The notes under the pieces are model-generated. The model made no database searches. It was not told the origin of the DNA and saw nothing but the letters and a program-made list of their open reading frames with translations. A DNA stretch of 64,000 bases from Anoplopoma fimbria (lineage: Eukaryota > Chordata > Actinopteri > Perciformes > Anoplopomatidae): assembly GCF_027596085.1 (NCBI RefSeq), contig NC_072456.1, forward strand, positions 16,444,744 through 16,508,743, written 5' to 3'. Within the stretch, counting starts at the first letter, position 1; each line of letters starts with the position of its first letter. Both the position numbers and the translations under genes were made by a program. Positions 48,782 through 63,976 of the stretch are shown here, piece by piece.

Positions 48782-51700
48782 CGGCCACACACAAGCCCAG
48801 ACGCGTGGGAGTGTATTGGATTCTCATGGGTTGTCTGGGAAAGACACTGTCGCTCTCTCTCTTTTTCTATCTCGTTCTTTTTCAAGCGTGTGGTCTCCTC
48901 TCATGTGAACACACTGCCAGTATAAAGGATCTCTTCATCTCTCTCTTTTGCATCCTGATGTGAAAAGGGTTCATTCACTGGGCCCTACAGTCTAAATCCC
49001 ACTCATCCCAATTTATCAGTTACCGCCAATTGGGCCTAACTGAGAGCTTGTGGGAATCCAGGTGCTTATCATTAATGCTGCTTCACTGTGGTTTGTGAGG
49101 ATACCCTGGAGGAACTGTGTCATGTTCCTGCATGTCTGCACCATGCGTCCCCTCTATACACTGCATCCAGACACACACGCCCACACACGCAGTTACATAT
49201 TGGGAGACATGCCTGTGTTTAAACTTCAACAGTATGTATTTTTTTCCTGCCAAAATGTAAAGAAGCAATGAAAAAAATCAGGACCATAATGCCAATGCAT
49301 TCGGATACATCAGTTGCATACTTCTGCTGTCTCATCATGGCATGTGTTTTTGGTCAGATTATCATAATATTGTGATATCATATACTGCTTTCAACTTGGT
49401 TAGGATGGGTTTACAGTTTCACATCTGAATGCAAAAACACATAGCATTTGAAAACCATCAAAGGAAAAGGGCTAATGACAAACAAAGACAGTCTGTGGCT
49501 AACTGTATCATCTGAGATCTAAATCCTCCAGAAAAACCACATCCCGAAAACTCACCGCCTCAACATACGTATGACCCTGGTCGGACTTCCTGTCAGAAGT
49601 TTTAGAAGTGAAACAAATAGACACATTCATGCTGAGATCAAAGTACACGTTTTGTGGGTGTCTGAGCAGACAGAGAGAACTTATGTTTGGTTCGTACTGT
49701 CAGTATCTGTACTATCAGAGGTGCTGGATGACTTTTCACAGCCTGCGTGATTTACATTATGACAGATTTAACAGATGTTTGTATGTCGCTCGTTATTGTC
49801 CTAACATTAGACAATAAGTCAAGAATGGTGAATATATAAGGTGTGACAATGATTGTCCTAATAAACAGAGGAATTTGTTGCAAGATGATGCCACTCAAAA
49901 TAGAGGTAGACAGCTGTACTCAGCTGGACTCTCCTCATTTTTAACTCAGTTAAAATATATGATACATTCAATTTATGAGAACAGAGATCAGACGTCTTTA
50001 AATGTCTTAATGTCACACTGTGTCATTCACTGTCTTGTGGCTGTCAACTTTGAAGTTCTTACGATAGTATTTAATGCTATTCTAATGTATCATGTACTAT
50101 TCACTTTCTTTAACAGTGTCACTAAACATTGGCACTGAATGGCAATCATGGGCGGAAGAACACACATCCAAAGAATACTGGTCTGGATGTTTTGTGATGA
50201 CAGTTAGTCACCAGGATGTATCTATATTGTACTGTGTATAGTGTGAACTACTTGCATTTTAATTTAAATGCAATACTGGCTCTAGCTTTTCAGATGATAA
50301 AGTTACAATACAATAGAAACATGTGGCTTGAGGACAGAGAATATTCCAAACTAAAGACAATATGCCAAACTATAACATTACTCTCAGATGAGTGAATAAA
50401 AGTTGCCACAAGTATCTTATTTTGCAACATGCGCTAGTAATGAAGATTGCAAAAAATGTGTCTCCATTCAGCTTTTTCTGTTCCCAAAGGAAAAAAACAT
50501 CGGATCAGTCGCACATGAGAGGAGAGACACGCACACACACAATGAAAGAGTTACACAGTTGATGCAGGACATCCCATTTCCTCTTACATGCATGATAAGA
50601 AGATGGACACTCCAAGAAGTGAAAGAAAAGCACTTTCTTTGAGGAGGGTCCTCCTCCTGGGAAACCACAGGGGGAGTGAATACCAGTGACGAGCATCTTT
50701 AGCTTCTCAGTGAACCGGTCTGTAATGTTCATTAGCAGACCTGGGGAGAGAGTGGACGACAAGAATGGAGGGTACACCTTTGTTCTGTAACCCTGTGCCA
50801 GTAAAGGTCCAGCAACATTAGATATGGCTGACCTGAAGTGAATGTTGGCCTCGCTGAGGGAAAGAGAGTGCCATGGCAGGGGGTGAGGAGAAGAGGCAAA
50901 GCATCACCCTCCAAACTGATAATCTCTTGTATTTCTTCCCCCATGGTGCCCCTGCCTCCTTCCCCTCGTTGGTAAAGCTACTTATCGCCAAATTACAATT
51001 ATTGCATGTGGAGGTCTCCCCTTGGTGCACACACACTCACAAACACACAATACCTACCATCATGGAGGAATGGTTTGCTGATGAGGTGCCCCTAATACAA
51101 ATCTAATCAGTGTTTCATTAAAGTGAATCAGTGGGATTTTTTTCTTCTAGTTCACAGAATTAAGAGATTACAAAACCGGAAACGAATAAATCCTTTTTCT
51201 TTGCATGACAGAGCAACAATCCCCTCCCGCTTTAAATATCCAGGGGCTTCGTGGTGTGGACTTCCTTGAACCGCAGCATGTGTTAAACACTGCATAGTAA
51301 AATCCTGGTCAATGCGCATGCTAACTTAATACGTACAGGTTTGGGAAGAAAGGAGAAAATAAAGACAGCGTCGTAAAAGGTCACTTAAACAACAACACAA
51401 ATTTGGTGGTTGGGATGACAGTAAACATCGGACTGTAAAACTCTGCCTAGCATTGGGAAGAAAACTATAAACGTGCCAGTTGTTTTCTTGGTTTATTTTA
51501 TATGCCACAACAAATGGCAATTTGAATGCCTGAGCATGACAACCAACTCTCCTTCCTTTTCCTCTCTTCCTCCCCTTCCAGGCAAGCAGCTAGCAGTTTA
51601 ACGTGTGTTCAGACTGGCCGAAAATACACACTGCGTCTGACTCAATTCTAAACCGCAAAGAGCCCTCCTGTTAGGGCCGACCTTAATGAGGCAGGCGCTG

Positions 51701-54700
51701 TGTACGTGCATGTGTGTGTGTGTGTGTATGTGTGCTCAGGCTAACACCTGGACCAGCTGCTAGCTATAAAGCACCAGCGCTGTCAGAGACTATCAAAGCA
51801 TCTTCTTCCTTCCCCTAAATCTCCAGCGATGCCTTTAAAATCACTTTACAGCATCCTCCATTAATTGGCATTAAACAGGCTTAAAGAAGGGGCGTACATT
51901 TGCACGTAGACATACACACTCAGAACAGTAGAATGCTCTCACACACACTAAACCACAAACACACAAACACCCTCAGGTGAGTCAAACACTGCAAACACAG
52001 ATCTCTCTTTTTTCCCGTTTCTCACAGCAGAAGCAGGCAGCGGGCTTCAAGACTAAAAATATGTGTGTATATGTGTGCGTGTGAGAGAGAGTGACAGTGT
52101 GAGGATGTGGAGAGCAGGCTTATCTGGCTCAGCATCAGTTTTGGGACGATTTGCTCTCAGTCAGCGTTGTGCGGGTGCAGAGAGAGCGTCTTTGTCCTCC
52201 TGGCAGAGAGCAGGCTGGGATCCTGCCTCAACAGCCACCAGCTCACAGTCATTTAAATAAGGAGGAAAACGGGCAGGAATCTTGATTGTGTTTGTGCAGA
52301 GGCATACAGCCAACTCATGGTACACTGCAATTCTGGTGATATCACTCATCAAGTTTTATTAACTGTGTCAACCTGCACTAGATGTGCACTACTATGAAGG
52401 ATGGGCTCAACAAAGAGAACGTTTTATTAGTTTCCCAAAGTGACTCAAGCTTTAAAAAATGGCATGTCTTCATAAATATCTTCATGCAAATACCATAAGC
52501 ACTGGTCAAGGCCAACAAACATTGACTAAGGAGAAAAATCCATTCACATCGTTGTGCCCTTTCTAGACTTTTCAGAAAGGTGGAACACTTAATGTAGTTT
52601 TGTGCTGTGCAGGCGACTAGTAGTTTACAACAAAAAGCACAATGTAAGTGGACCTTTAAGTATGCAATCAGTAAAAAACGTGGCATTAGTAGTAACCCTG
52701 ATGATGAATTCATTAAGTCAGATCAACAGTTGCAAATTAGTGATGGTCATTTTGGAAACAATGTTTTTAAATGATACCTTAAGAGAGTGATTGTTCTGAA
52801 TGAAGCATTATAATCGAGTATATCCTGAAACAGGTAGCAGGAAAAAAATGGGACCTCACAAACAGTAAAGCATTAATTCTGTAGTGTTGCATGTAAGTGG
52901 AAATCCTGAGTTTACAACATAGGACAAAATGAGTGCCAGGAATTTTATTAAAACATAGGAAATTACTTGAAAATACAGTCAAAATACCTTTCTGCTGGGG
53001 TCTGACACTTGACCTTATGTGAAATATGGTAAACCCCGTCCACCTGGCGCTCCATTAGAGAAAAACAAACACTGAGAATCATTTGCAAATGTTATTTGAC
53101 TCTGATCTGCTCAGCAGCTCGGTTGGGTGTACGCCATCCACAAGTACATGTCAGCATGAGGAAGATTTACTGCCTTTGAGCCAGGGGCCCGTTTAGCCTG
53201 GGAGTGAGAGGCTGATTGACTGAGTATGTGTTGGGCTGGAGTGTGTGTGTGCATTGGTGCTTGTGAAAGTATATGTGCACGCATACACACACCCATGACA
53301 GTGAACATGTGTACGAGTGAGTGTGTGTGAAAGAACCTGTGGGTGACGTGACGTCTGTTGGTGCCCTTAGACGACTGGTGTTTGTCCTAAAAATATGTCT
53401 TTCTCAGCAAATGTGTACATTCCACGGTGTGTAGGTGTGCGTGGATGTGAGATTGTATATATATATTTGTATTGTCCTGGAAGCCTGACAGCAGGGGTTA
53501 GTGTGTTGCTTTGGGCCGGAGCAGAGTTAACAGCTCATTAACACCAATTCATTACGGGCCACTTCTCCCTCCCTCACGGTGCTCTGCATTAAGACATAGC
53601 CAACTGCCCTCTTTCACACACAATGTAAATCACTCGAGCCAAACTCACCGGCACAGAGGGGGAGCTGAGCCAGCAGGTGTCCTGGTGAGAAATACTACCT
53701 GTGTCTTTGTGTTTTTTTTAATGCGAGCGTATGTGCACGTGTAGGGCTGCTGCTAGAAATTTTGGGCCTCAATACAGCATCACACTTTTGACACTTGAGG
53801 ATTAAGAGTCTGAAAAGCTGTGATTGGCCCAGGAGGTTGGTAAAGGTATAGGACCATTATGTGTAAGTACAGTGGAGACCAATTATAGCGATCAAGGTAA
53901 CAATGGTTTCCTGATGCTGTTGCCACGTGCACATTTAATGGTGACAAAAAGTAATTTTCTCTCAATGAAAAATGAAATCTCCTTGTCGCTTATGAAAAAC
54001 TGTCAAAAAACAAGCCAATGAGATGTAGCAGGGAACTCGGTGTTCCACAGGAAACCTTTTGTAGTCTACTCAAAAACAGGAAACAGTCATGACTGCTAGT
54101 GAAAGTTGTTGAAGCTGCCCTCATCAATTTAATTGATAATGCCCGGTCACACAATGCCTCCTCAAGCGGGCTGTTGTTGAGTAACAATACAGATACCGTT
54201 TGAAACAGCCTACTGTATTAGGAAACAGTTAATAGAATTAAGTAAATAGCGCAGCTGTTCGTTTCATTACTTCATACTCGTGTATTAAATATGTAAATGT
54301 CACCTGGATAGACGTGATCACTATAGCATAGCTTTATACAGTGGTTTCCACCGTATACGACTAGCGATGGATGGGGTTGGCAAGGGTTTAGTATGTGTGT
54401 GTGTTAGTGTATGTTTCAGCGCACTACTACTGAATACTGGTTAAAAGATCTGAACTGGTTTTGTTACCAGACTATACTGCGTTCAGACTGACAGCAGTCC
54501 TGCAAGAACAAACGCAGCCCTTTCAGTCATGTAAATGGAGTCAGTCCGTCGAAGCAGTAGTTGTCTGGCAAAAAAGTTGAACAATGCTCAACTTTTCGTT
54601 TATTGTGCTGTCATGTTGCCTACCTGGAAAAATTATTATTTGTGGTGGATCGCTCTGGTGTTGTGAATTCAGTTTACAAGTTGCTTTTTTAAGTACACAT

Positions 54701-57700
54701 TTTGCTACTCATATATTTAAAACAGAGACAGGGTAAAACCTATCCACTTTTTGTGGCAAATGTTTGCTAACATCATTTTGCCTGGCGAACGACAAGGTTA
54801 ATGTAACGCCATGCTTTTGACTGCAGAACTGATCATTTTAGTATTGACAAAGGACTTTTTCAGTTTCAGCTTTTTAGATGTATAAGCAAAAATGAGTCCG
54901 GTCAAATGCCATTTGAAGAAAAGAGAGTTGTCTGAGGAAGATTATTTGCTAACAGATTACCTTATTCAAGCAGACTAATTTTTGCTATGAGCACACCAAC
55001 TGCTCCAAGGTAAGTTTATTGTTCTTGACAAGTGACATGTGCATATACTACACATTCAAACATGTAGTCTTTGTAATATACTGATTCCCACAATGCCACT
55101 GAACATAATCCATGGAAGTGATTAGTGTGAAAACATAATTGGCAAATCAAATCAGATTATAAACATAATTTCTAGGAGACAAGGTTGCTCTACGAAGAAA
55201 AGAGAAGGCAACATCATCTGCCCCATAGATGTAATAAATAAATTCAATCACATATTGAAGTTTTCACTTACATCGTCTACACAAGACAATACAAATAAAT
55301 ATACATTATTTCACACATTCAAAAGGAGCATAATCACCAGATCCGGAAAGCCCATTTTAGTCACTGCCAAAAAACAAAACAAAAAGTGATTTAAATATAT
55401 GTGAAAGCCCTGAAATGAAGATAATACGGACAATTCTCCAGTGAACAATCATGATGTTGAGGGGATTTGTGAGACAGCTGCAGAGTCTCTATAGACGAGC
55501 TCTTGGAGGATGAGTGACGGCCCTAAAACACAGCTGCTGGAGGTGTGGAGGAGCAGTTAAGGAGTATCTCTACGTATTTGTATGTCAGCAGTCTGGCCCT
55601 TGATATTTTGACCCTCTCAGCACCTTCATTTGTAACACAAGACAGGTCCATAGAGAAGGAGCAGAGAATGGAGATCAAAGAGGTAACAGGGAGTATCAGA
55701 TGCAAAGACACGTACTAGACTTTGAACCCTTATCTTACTAGCCCTATATATGTATGTGGTAAATACAAATAAAAACACAGAAAATGTTATTGAGCACAAT
55801 TTCTCAATTTAAAGGTTTAATTAATAAGATCTAGGTTTATTTAAATCACATCATTGCTATATGGGAGCATTTCAGTAAAAGAGAGTTCAAAGGTCAGGCT
55901 TCATTGCCCCCAGAGAGAACAGCCACTTGCCAAAACATGTACACCTCTTACCCACAATGCACAGGGGTTTTTGTATTTCTGTCATCGTTCCTACATTTTA
56001 GGAGAACTCTGTTACAACAATGGTAGCTGATGCCACTCCATCATCTGTTCCTGCTTCAAAAGCTGTCCATTGTGCAGAGGGTGAAGAAGAAAGAAACACA
56101 ATCCTTTTATCATGAGGCAAATAAATGGCAGCATATGGACTTTGCCGGTCACAATCCTTTCCCAGCCGCTTTATATAAGGCTTTGGGCGCAATTTCAGTG
56201 CAAAGCATATTTAGACTTTAGCAGAAGAGTTGATGAGGTGAGGGATCGTTACCTCCTCAGGATTTTCTTTGAAGGCTCCATTCCGCTGACCTCTAAAACT
56301 GGGAGAGAAGAAAAGCCATAAAACCTATTTTCCATTACGTCTTTTTAAAGCGGTGCCCGCAAGTGAAGGGATGGAGGGACAGAGAGAGAAAGAAAAATTG
56401 GCTTCTGGATACTGTTTGCATCACTCACATGTCAATGCAAATAGGGTGATCTGGCTGCTCAGCACCGCAAACACAGAACAACAACAAAGTTCTTTGTATC
56501 TTAGATGGTCCGATGAATGTGTTTTTGCCCATATATCTCTTCTCCTTCTTAATTACAATGAGTTGGTGCCATAATAGGATTGTCAACTACCAAGGAGTGA
56601 CAGCTTAAAAGAAACGCTTTCCAGTTGAAATGTGCCTTTGAGGGCCGATTTTCCAGAGCTTTCTTGCTTCACTTTAAAGCTCCATCCAATTCAGCAGCCC
56701 TTTCAGTGTAGCTGGGATACAAATCCATGCCACTGCAGCTATCACAGGCCCAGAATGAGCATAAAAAAGCTGCATTACATCTTGCTTCGTTTTTAAAGGT
56801 TTCTTTTTGGCTTCTCATGTGCAGGGCCCTCTATAGTACAAAGTGGCCCACTTTGGTCTGCCAAGTGTCTGTGTTACTGGGATTTGTCATAGGGAAGTCA
56901 AAGAATCGCTACCAAAACAATGCTAACGGACACCATTTTATCGTAGTGCGGGCTCTCTATCTTATTTCAGAAACGCCATTGTCATGCTGCTGCCTGCCAA
57001 AATGCGTACCCTAGGCCAGCTACCAATCAACCATTCACAGGGGTGAGTTTTTCAGTTCAGCCATTGTGCTTTCAAGGTTCTTTACTATAACTCCATCTAT
57101 CCCTTTTATTTATTTTCCTGTTGCAGCTGACAGTTTGACAGATTCCAGGAGTGCTGGTGTTTCAGCCAGCATGTCTTGGAGGCAGTGGCAGTGGATGTCA
57201 GTGATAACCATCCCCAGCCAAAGGCTACAGGGCCTTGAATCTCTCTGTGGGTGATTTCAAGGCATGCTTACGGTATCCAACACATCCACCCGCCTAGAGC
57301 CTCTCCACAAAAGAGACACATGTTGCAAGCTTCCCGTCAGATGTTTCTACTTTTTATTGTAGAAAAGGAAAGAAAAATGTTTTGTTGCCATCGTAAGCTT
57401 ACCAACTGATGATCTTCACCTGTTTAGAAATAGGTTGTGTCAAAGCAGAGACAGGTGTAGGAAGGAGAGGTTACATGGGCTTTCTAAAGATGCCCTGTGG
57501 TCTTTCCTGGTGCCAACCACACAGGTAGACACAAGTGCAAATCCTGGAGGATATCCTATAAGATTTTCTTGGAAAAAAATTGAAATGTTCAGTATCTATA
57601 TCTAGAATTCTACCACACCATCAGAGGAAGAAAACGCTTCTTTTATCACTTCATCACTTAAAAAATGTGCATTAGTGAGTTAAGAGGACACTTTTCAACG

Positions 57701-60700
57701 CAGCTGCTTTTTTAAATTTGACCCATGTAGACTCAACCATCCAATACTCATTTTATCACATAAACTCACCACCATAACAACTAAATAAAGGCTCAAAATC
57801 AAAAGCTATACACCAATGAATCAGAGTTTACTGTACAACTGAATTTGAGGAGGAGGCTCCTAGTGTCAAAAACAATGTGAGATATTTTAGCATCCTGGCA
57901 AAAATTCAGAAAGGAAACAGTGCTGTGGGCAGCATAATCTGTAAGACACTGAACCAAAGCCCATATGACATATGTTTCAGGTTATATCTTTCTGCACAAA
58001 CACAAAGAGGATTTGGGGGGAGAAAGTTCCCAGCACCTCATTCACCTTTCCTCACCTCTCGCTCCCCTCCCTCCCCCCTGTCCACAGGTTTGATAAAGCT
58101 GTGGGGCCCCGTGGATGCACTGTGCTACCCAACGAGCCAGACCTGGGAATGAGAGGGGGAACTCTATGAGGACCCCTCAAGGGGTCCACTGAGGGAAAGG
58201 CCATTTTTGTCTTTCAGTCTAATGAGGAGCTGAAGAGTAGAGTGCTCACACTACCAGATATCATTGTCTAGTTACACAGGGGAGACCAGAAACAAGACAT
58301 TGCACTTAAACAACCTTAATATTTCCATTTGTCACGCTGTCAGTCTGCCTGTAAGGTTTTTCACAAATACTTTTGAAAACCTGTGTGATCAAAAAGTGTT
58401 TGTACTTTCCCAAGCAGTAAGGCGGGAACATTTGATAATCCTCTGTGCAGCTTTTAAAGATGAAGATAGTGACAGACGTATTTTCATTTTATCATTAGAG
58501 AAACTGCAGGTTTTTTTCCTACACTCCTTCATAAAGGTTACCTAGTTTTCTATATTAAGAGTTCTCTGTTTGGTTTTTGAGCTTATATAAATGTCAAGAG
58601 GTCATTTTTGTACAACATATTTTTTTGTATAATATCTTTTTTAAGAAAATCTAGGTATCATAAAAAGTTTTGTCACTGGTTTACCTGATGTTTGCTGTTA
58701 AAATGTACAACAAAGAGTACACATTTTATGAAACAAATCCCAAGTCCTTTAAAATAACTGAATCAAACAAAATGAACAGAAATTAAACACATTTTTCTTC
58801 ACGGGAAATTTTATAGATCATCATGTAAATTATCCAAATCACATGGCAGACATATTCTGCCTGCTTTTTGGTCGGAACTTCATGTATTTCAAATTTAAGA
58901 AAGTCTCAACAAGCCTGAAAAAGCAAAACTGGATTTAAAGTGGACAAAACTTTCCTTTGAACAATTTGCTATTGGCAGCACATAACTTCTATCAATCGAG
59001 GAGCGGCACCATTTGCATTTGAAATGGATCTTATACACGCTCAATCAGGTATGATAAAGAGAGACAAAGGATAAAAGCGTCAGGAGGGCAAAAATGAAAG
59101 GCAAGATGCTGAAAGAAAAGACGAGCAAACAGAGAGGAGTTAGAAGGGAGAAGTATGTGAGGGAGCAGTAAACAAAGAGAGCAGCCAAAAAAGAGAGAGA
59201 GAGAAAAATAAATTGACTGTGTGGGTGAGTCTGTGGTGCTGAAGAGGAGCCAAACCCTGCAGCCCTCACCTCAGCCACATCTTCATAAGCTGCAGCGCCT
59301 CCCTCTCCCCAGTCCAGCCTCTGGCCCTGCAATAAATACATTTTCAATTACAAGCACTGGGGAACAAAAAAGGAAGAGTAGGAGAGGAAGGAGGAGGGAG
59401 GAGGACCCTCAAGGAGTCTGAGTGAATCCTCTGGATGACACCTCTGGCCACAAGGCTCAGATGTGCTACAGCGGTGGGCCCCATCATCGGGGCCCCGGCA
59501 CACGCGTGCAGTCTAATCACTGGCTGGCTCTTTGCGGCTAGACAGGCGTTTTATGGAGCCGGGGTCTGAGTCCAGCGGCGCACCAGCAAGCACTTTGATG
59601 GAACACCTGCAGTGAAACGAGATCTTTACTGGACACGGTGCAACCTGAACCCCACACAGATGGAGGTTTGTGGGACCCGCTGCGGGGTCAGGGGCATGAG
59701 CGTGCGTTGGACTCCAGACATACCACCACTGTGCATTTGAAGATTATTATAGGTGGCTGTTGTCAAGGCTGAAATAAGGTTTAAGTCAGTGCTACTGGAT
59801 GTAAGGGTGATATCAGAGTGCACTGAAACCATTAAAAAAGACACGGTCTCCGCTTTGGAGAATATGATTGATTGTCTTTAGATCTTGATGTCGTAAACTG
59901 TAAACTGTTAAGTTTGATTAATTTGAGACAAAAAAATTTGGAGCACTTTATCTCATTTGATCCGAATATGAACTGGTCTTACTGGGTAGAAAAACAACAC
60001 ATCAGCTGTCTTCAAAAACACAAACAAGAAACAATCTTGCTTATTCAGTACTTGATGACACAGCAAAGATACGAGTGATAGCTATAACTGCTGGCAGTTC
60101 ATACCTGGAGGCAAAAACAACCACAGAATACATTCTGCCACTATAGGTGGATTTATACAAGGTCAGCAAACACCTCTGAACAGTGTTTGCTTTTGAATGA
60201 CTTTGTAGACCAAAGTCATTGGAGTGAAGTTACTTTCGGCAAAGTTCAAAACTAATATGAGTTTTAAAATCCTTCTTCAACTTAGATTGCGTCACACACA
60301 TAAGAACAACATTTTTATAGATACTCTTTTCTAAAATCACAAATGCAATCGCGGTAATAGATTAGAAAATATTAAGCAACATGCTAATTTGAGGTTCCTT
60401 TTTACAGTTGAAGCCTCAACATTTCTGGACACATTTTCTTTAACCTATTGTGGGTCCATTAACTCTCGTGCAAATATCAGACAGGGGTGAAATTATTACA
60501 GCAACCCTGAGTCAGCAAGAAGCTTGGGATGGTCCCTATTTTTTCTGTGAAATATTTGCATACATGGATATTAGGTGCCAAACATCTGCAACAACCAGCA
60601 CCCGAAATAAGAATCCCTCCAGAAAAGCAAATAAGAATAAATAGATTGAAACTTCCTGTAACATGTGCCTGCCTTGAATTTAAGCATAAAGTAGACAACT

Positions 60701-63700
60701 GCAAACAAATATTTCACATAAAACATAATTGATGGTGCACCATCAAAAATTCCAACACACTGCATGGGAATGTTTGGTTTCCCTGGTGCGACACAATACA
60801 CCAGTTGGCAGGCATTATAGACACCAAATATGGGCTGCTGCAGAGAAGTCAGTGATGAATTTGTCGGCAGGTTTGTTTTCGGCAGCACAAAGCAGAGAGC
60901 CGCCTCAGCAACATGGGCTGTCACTGTGCACCGCCCAGGGTCACGGTCTCTGTCTCTGAGCACCGTGACCGCTGCGGTAATTACCTAAATTGGTGAGGAG
61001 AAAAAAAAGCTTGAGCATTCCAGGAGTGTCACAGGGGCTGGGATTGTGTAGGCAGAATGTGATCTGGATTCCCTGATTCCAGGGTGGATGTGAAGAGATT
61101 TAAGCACTCAGGAATTTTCCCCTCTCCTTATATTCTCCTGTCAGCATCCCACCCATCACCCCACCCACCCCTTGATCTGCCCCTGTTTCCCAACAGGGGA
61201 AGAGAAAGAGGGTGGGAAGGGAGAGACGCGTTGGAGGTCAAGAGAAGTATGTGGTCAGGCCTCCCTGGTCAGAATAGGTCAGTGGGTTGGGCGACCTGGA
61301 GGTCAATGGATGTTGTCATAGCTGCTGATACTGTAACAAGAGAATTAGTTGTTGTCTGGGGTCAGATCAACTTATTAACTAGCTATTGAATAATTGGTTT
61401 ATGAAGTTGTAATTGGCTCCCAGCTGTCTCTGATTCAATCCTTGGCCCCTGGAGCTGGTTATGTTTCACCTTTCCTTTCTTGGCCTCCTGGCAGTAGCAG
61501 CAGCAGCAGCCAAGCATGCTCCCCAGAGACGATGGGCTAGCTAGCGTCATCCCAGCTAACGAGGACCACGCTTTTGCTGTTTCCATCAGGCCTGCCAACA
61601 GTTCCCAGACAGGGCCCCATTTCACGGCTGCCTGCTCAAGGTGTGGGACCAAACACGGGGGCCTGTGGCGGGTTGGGGGCTATGAAAGAGAAATAATGTG
61701 TTTGGATTTTTGTGCGTATAACTAGTGTGTTTGAAAGTGCTCTGACTTACTGAGTGCTGCAGCTATAGTTTTGGTGTCCATGAGAGGTAGTTGTGCGGTT
61801 CATATTGAAATTTCCATTTACCTCTTATCCAATCAGCAGGCCTGGGGGGCCTCAGCCTCGTCAGGCAGGGGGTTGTGGGGAACGCGGTCTGACTGCGGGA
61901 GTTGATGTGATTTAGGCCTTGCTTGAAGGGAACACATGGCTATTTTGACAGACGCTGGCCTCCTGCTCAGACTGAGGTCTGCAATTACACAGGACATAAA
62001 CACGGTGCGCTGAGGCCAGGCTGGAGTTCCGAGGGCCCCTGGGAACGGAAAACGCTACACAGCTTTGTGGAGGCTGCAGAGGCCTTGGCAGGCGCCCACA
62101 GACAGCCATCGCGTGACTGTGGGAGAGGGATGACTCGTGCGTAACGCCGGGGAACTACGCTGGGAAAGATTGGCTGTCTGAGAAACATCTACACATACAT
62201 GAAAGAGATGTCCTGTGCAGTAATATAGGACATTTGTGTACATATATGTGCATGCATGTCACTGAAACATGTAGACACAAATAATCTTGCTGCCACATGT
62301 TGTATCTGCACACTGGATACATTTGGATAGCAGATGCAGCGGAATCCCACACGCATACTCTCTCTCTCGTTTCAAACAGGCCACATATACATTTGTTAAC
62401 CAACACAACTTTCTCTTTTGCTCACCCAGCAGTCCACATCAAGCCTCACCTTTCTCCCAGTGAAAACGCTTGAACCCTTCTTGTCTCAAGCAGCTCCCCT
62501 CTTCCTTCCCAAGGGCCAAAGGGAGAGGGGGTGCAGCAGGGTCCGTTTTCGGTTCCGTACCCAGAGAGGAAGAGAGGGGACTAAAACAATTACCCATTTA
62601 AGTGTTCTAAATCAACTTGCATTGAGGAAACAATGCGACGGCTGCCACTGTTATTTACTGTAATGAACTGGGCCCCATTGTAAGCATGGCGCTCTTTAGG
62701 GACCTCTCATTGAGCCGGGCTGAATGCAACAAGCCCTGAATGGATGACAGGCTACATAAAGGTTTTTGAGGAACAGTGAGAGTGTTTCCTTGTGGATAAA
62801 AAGACTGGCGGTGAGATCATATTTACCCACCATTCAGCCTGCTTTATGTACGCCCATCGGCCACATCCTATTCGGATTAATCAGGGACAGAGGGAGCGGC
62901 CGGCAGACTAGAGTGTATTTTCCACAGTCAATTCAGAGCGGGACCTGACACAAGCATGGGAAAGCAAATAACCCGGATTAGTCTTCTTCAAAGGCCTGGC
63001 CCTGTGAAAGATGGGAGCAGGAGGAGAAGAAAAAAGATGGGAGTTTGCGGTAGACACACACACTTAGGGTTATGACAGTAAGACACACACACAGAAAGTT
63101 GACTTAGTGTATGAAACTCCATTCAGCCAAGGTGGGGGTTTGTGTGGCTGTTTTTGAGTTTTTCCAAGAGGATCAGGCACATGAAGAAGGGGTCTGGATG
63201 AGGAGAGTTAGCATCACATGTTTGGGCATCGACACCGTGAGATCAGACTTTACCTCACCTGCTCGTTGTGTGAGTCTGACGCTCAGCCAAGCCAAGTCAG
63301 GCTTGCCAGGCTAACACTGCCAGGGTGTGTGTACACGTGCATTCGTGTGTGGAAACTTCTCATCCCATCTCTGAGTGCAACTAAAGTTCAACCGAGGATG
63401 TCTGCGTTTCATTAAAACCATCAGTGTGTCTCAGCATGCAGACAAGCGGGAATCATTATCAAGCTAGTTTCCCCAAAAACGTGAGGGAATCTGAGTGCCG
63501 CAGCTTTGAGGAGCTCACTGAGACTCTCCGTAGCAATTTATAACGTACACACGCTTTAGCACACGCCATACATTACTCTACTGAACCACAACAATATTAA
63601 TGGTGCAGCAGGCTAATTTCCCAGTGATGGGGCGGTTAAGATTGTCAGTGCTCCCCTGACATGAAATCATGTTACACACATGTGCTACATACCTCTGTAC

Positions 63701-63760
63701 ACAGTATTTAGTGCTGACATGACTTCCACTCTAAGACAACCCTATTCAACAGCAGGAATG
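48779..63760. other. 15 kb with no supported gene
   Basis: I saw no recognisable protein segment or splice-consistent exon series on either strand. Small GT/CA stretches occur, for example at 51711-51730 and 53240-53252. Several moderate-GC, non-repetitive blocks (about 55900-57300, 59400-59700, 60450-61000, 61400-62150, 62640-63010) stand out from the AT-rich surroundings and may be regulatory. This could not be tested. Confidence 0.4.
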
Positions 63761-63782
63761 TTCACAGTTGTGTGTGTGCGAT

Positions 63783-63798
63783 GGGGGGGGGGGGGGGG
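63783..63798. repeat. poly(G) tract
   Basis: An uninterrupted run of 16 G following a short GT stretch. Confidence 0.9.
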
Positions 63799-63976
63799 TA
63801 CAGAGTTATTTCCTTCCCTTTCCATGCTTGAGTACTTTTTCCTTCCCTCACTCTATATCTTTTCCTATCAAAAAATGCTCACCCTTTTTTTCCCCAAGAG
63901 TCGTGGTTTTCTTCAAAATGTACACACATACTCACACACACAGAGGCATGCAGCAGGCATAAGCGAGCGCACACAG

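Noticed and set aside
48415..48963. Open frames of Cys-Val and His-Thr repeats
   Set aside because: They are translations of a (TG)n microsatellite on both strands.
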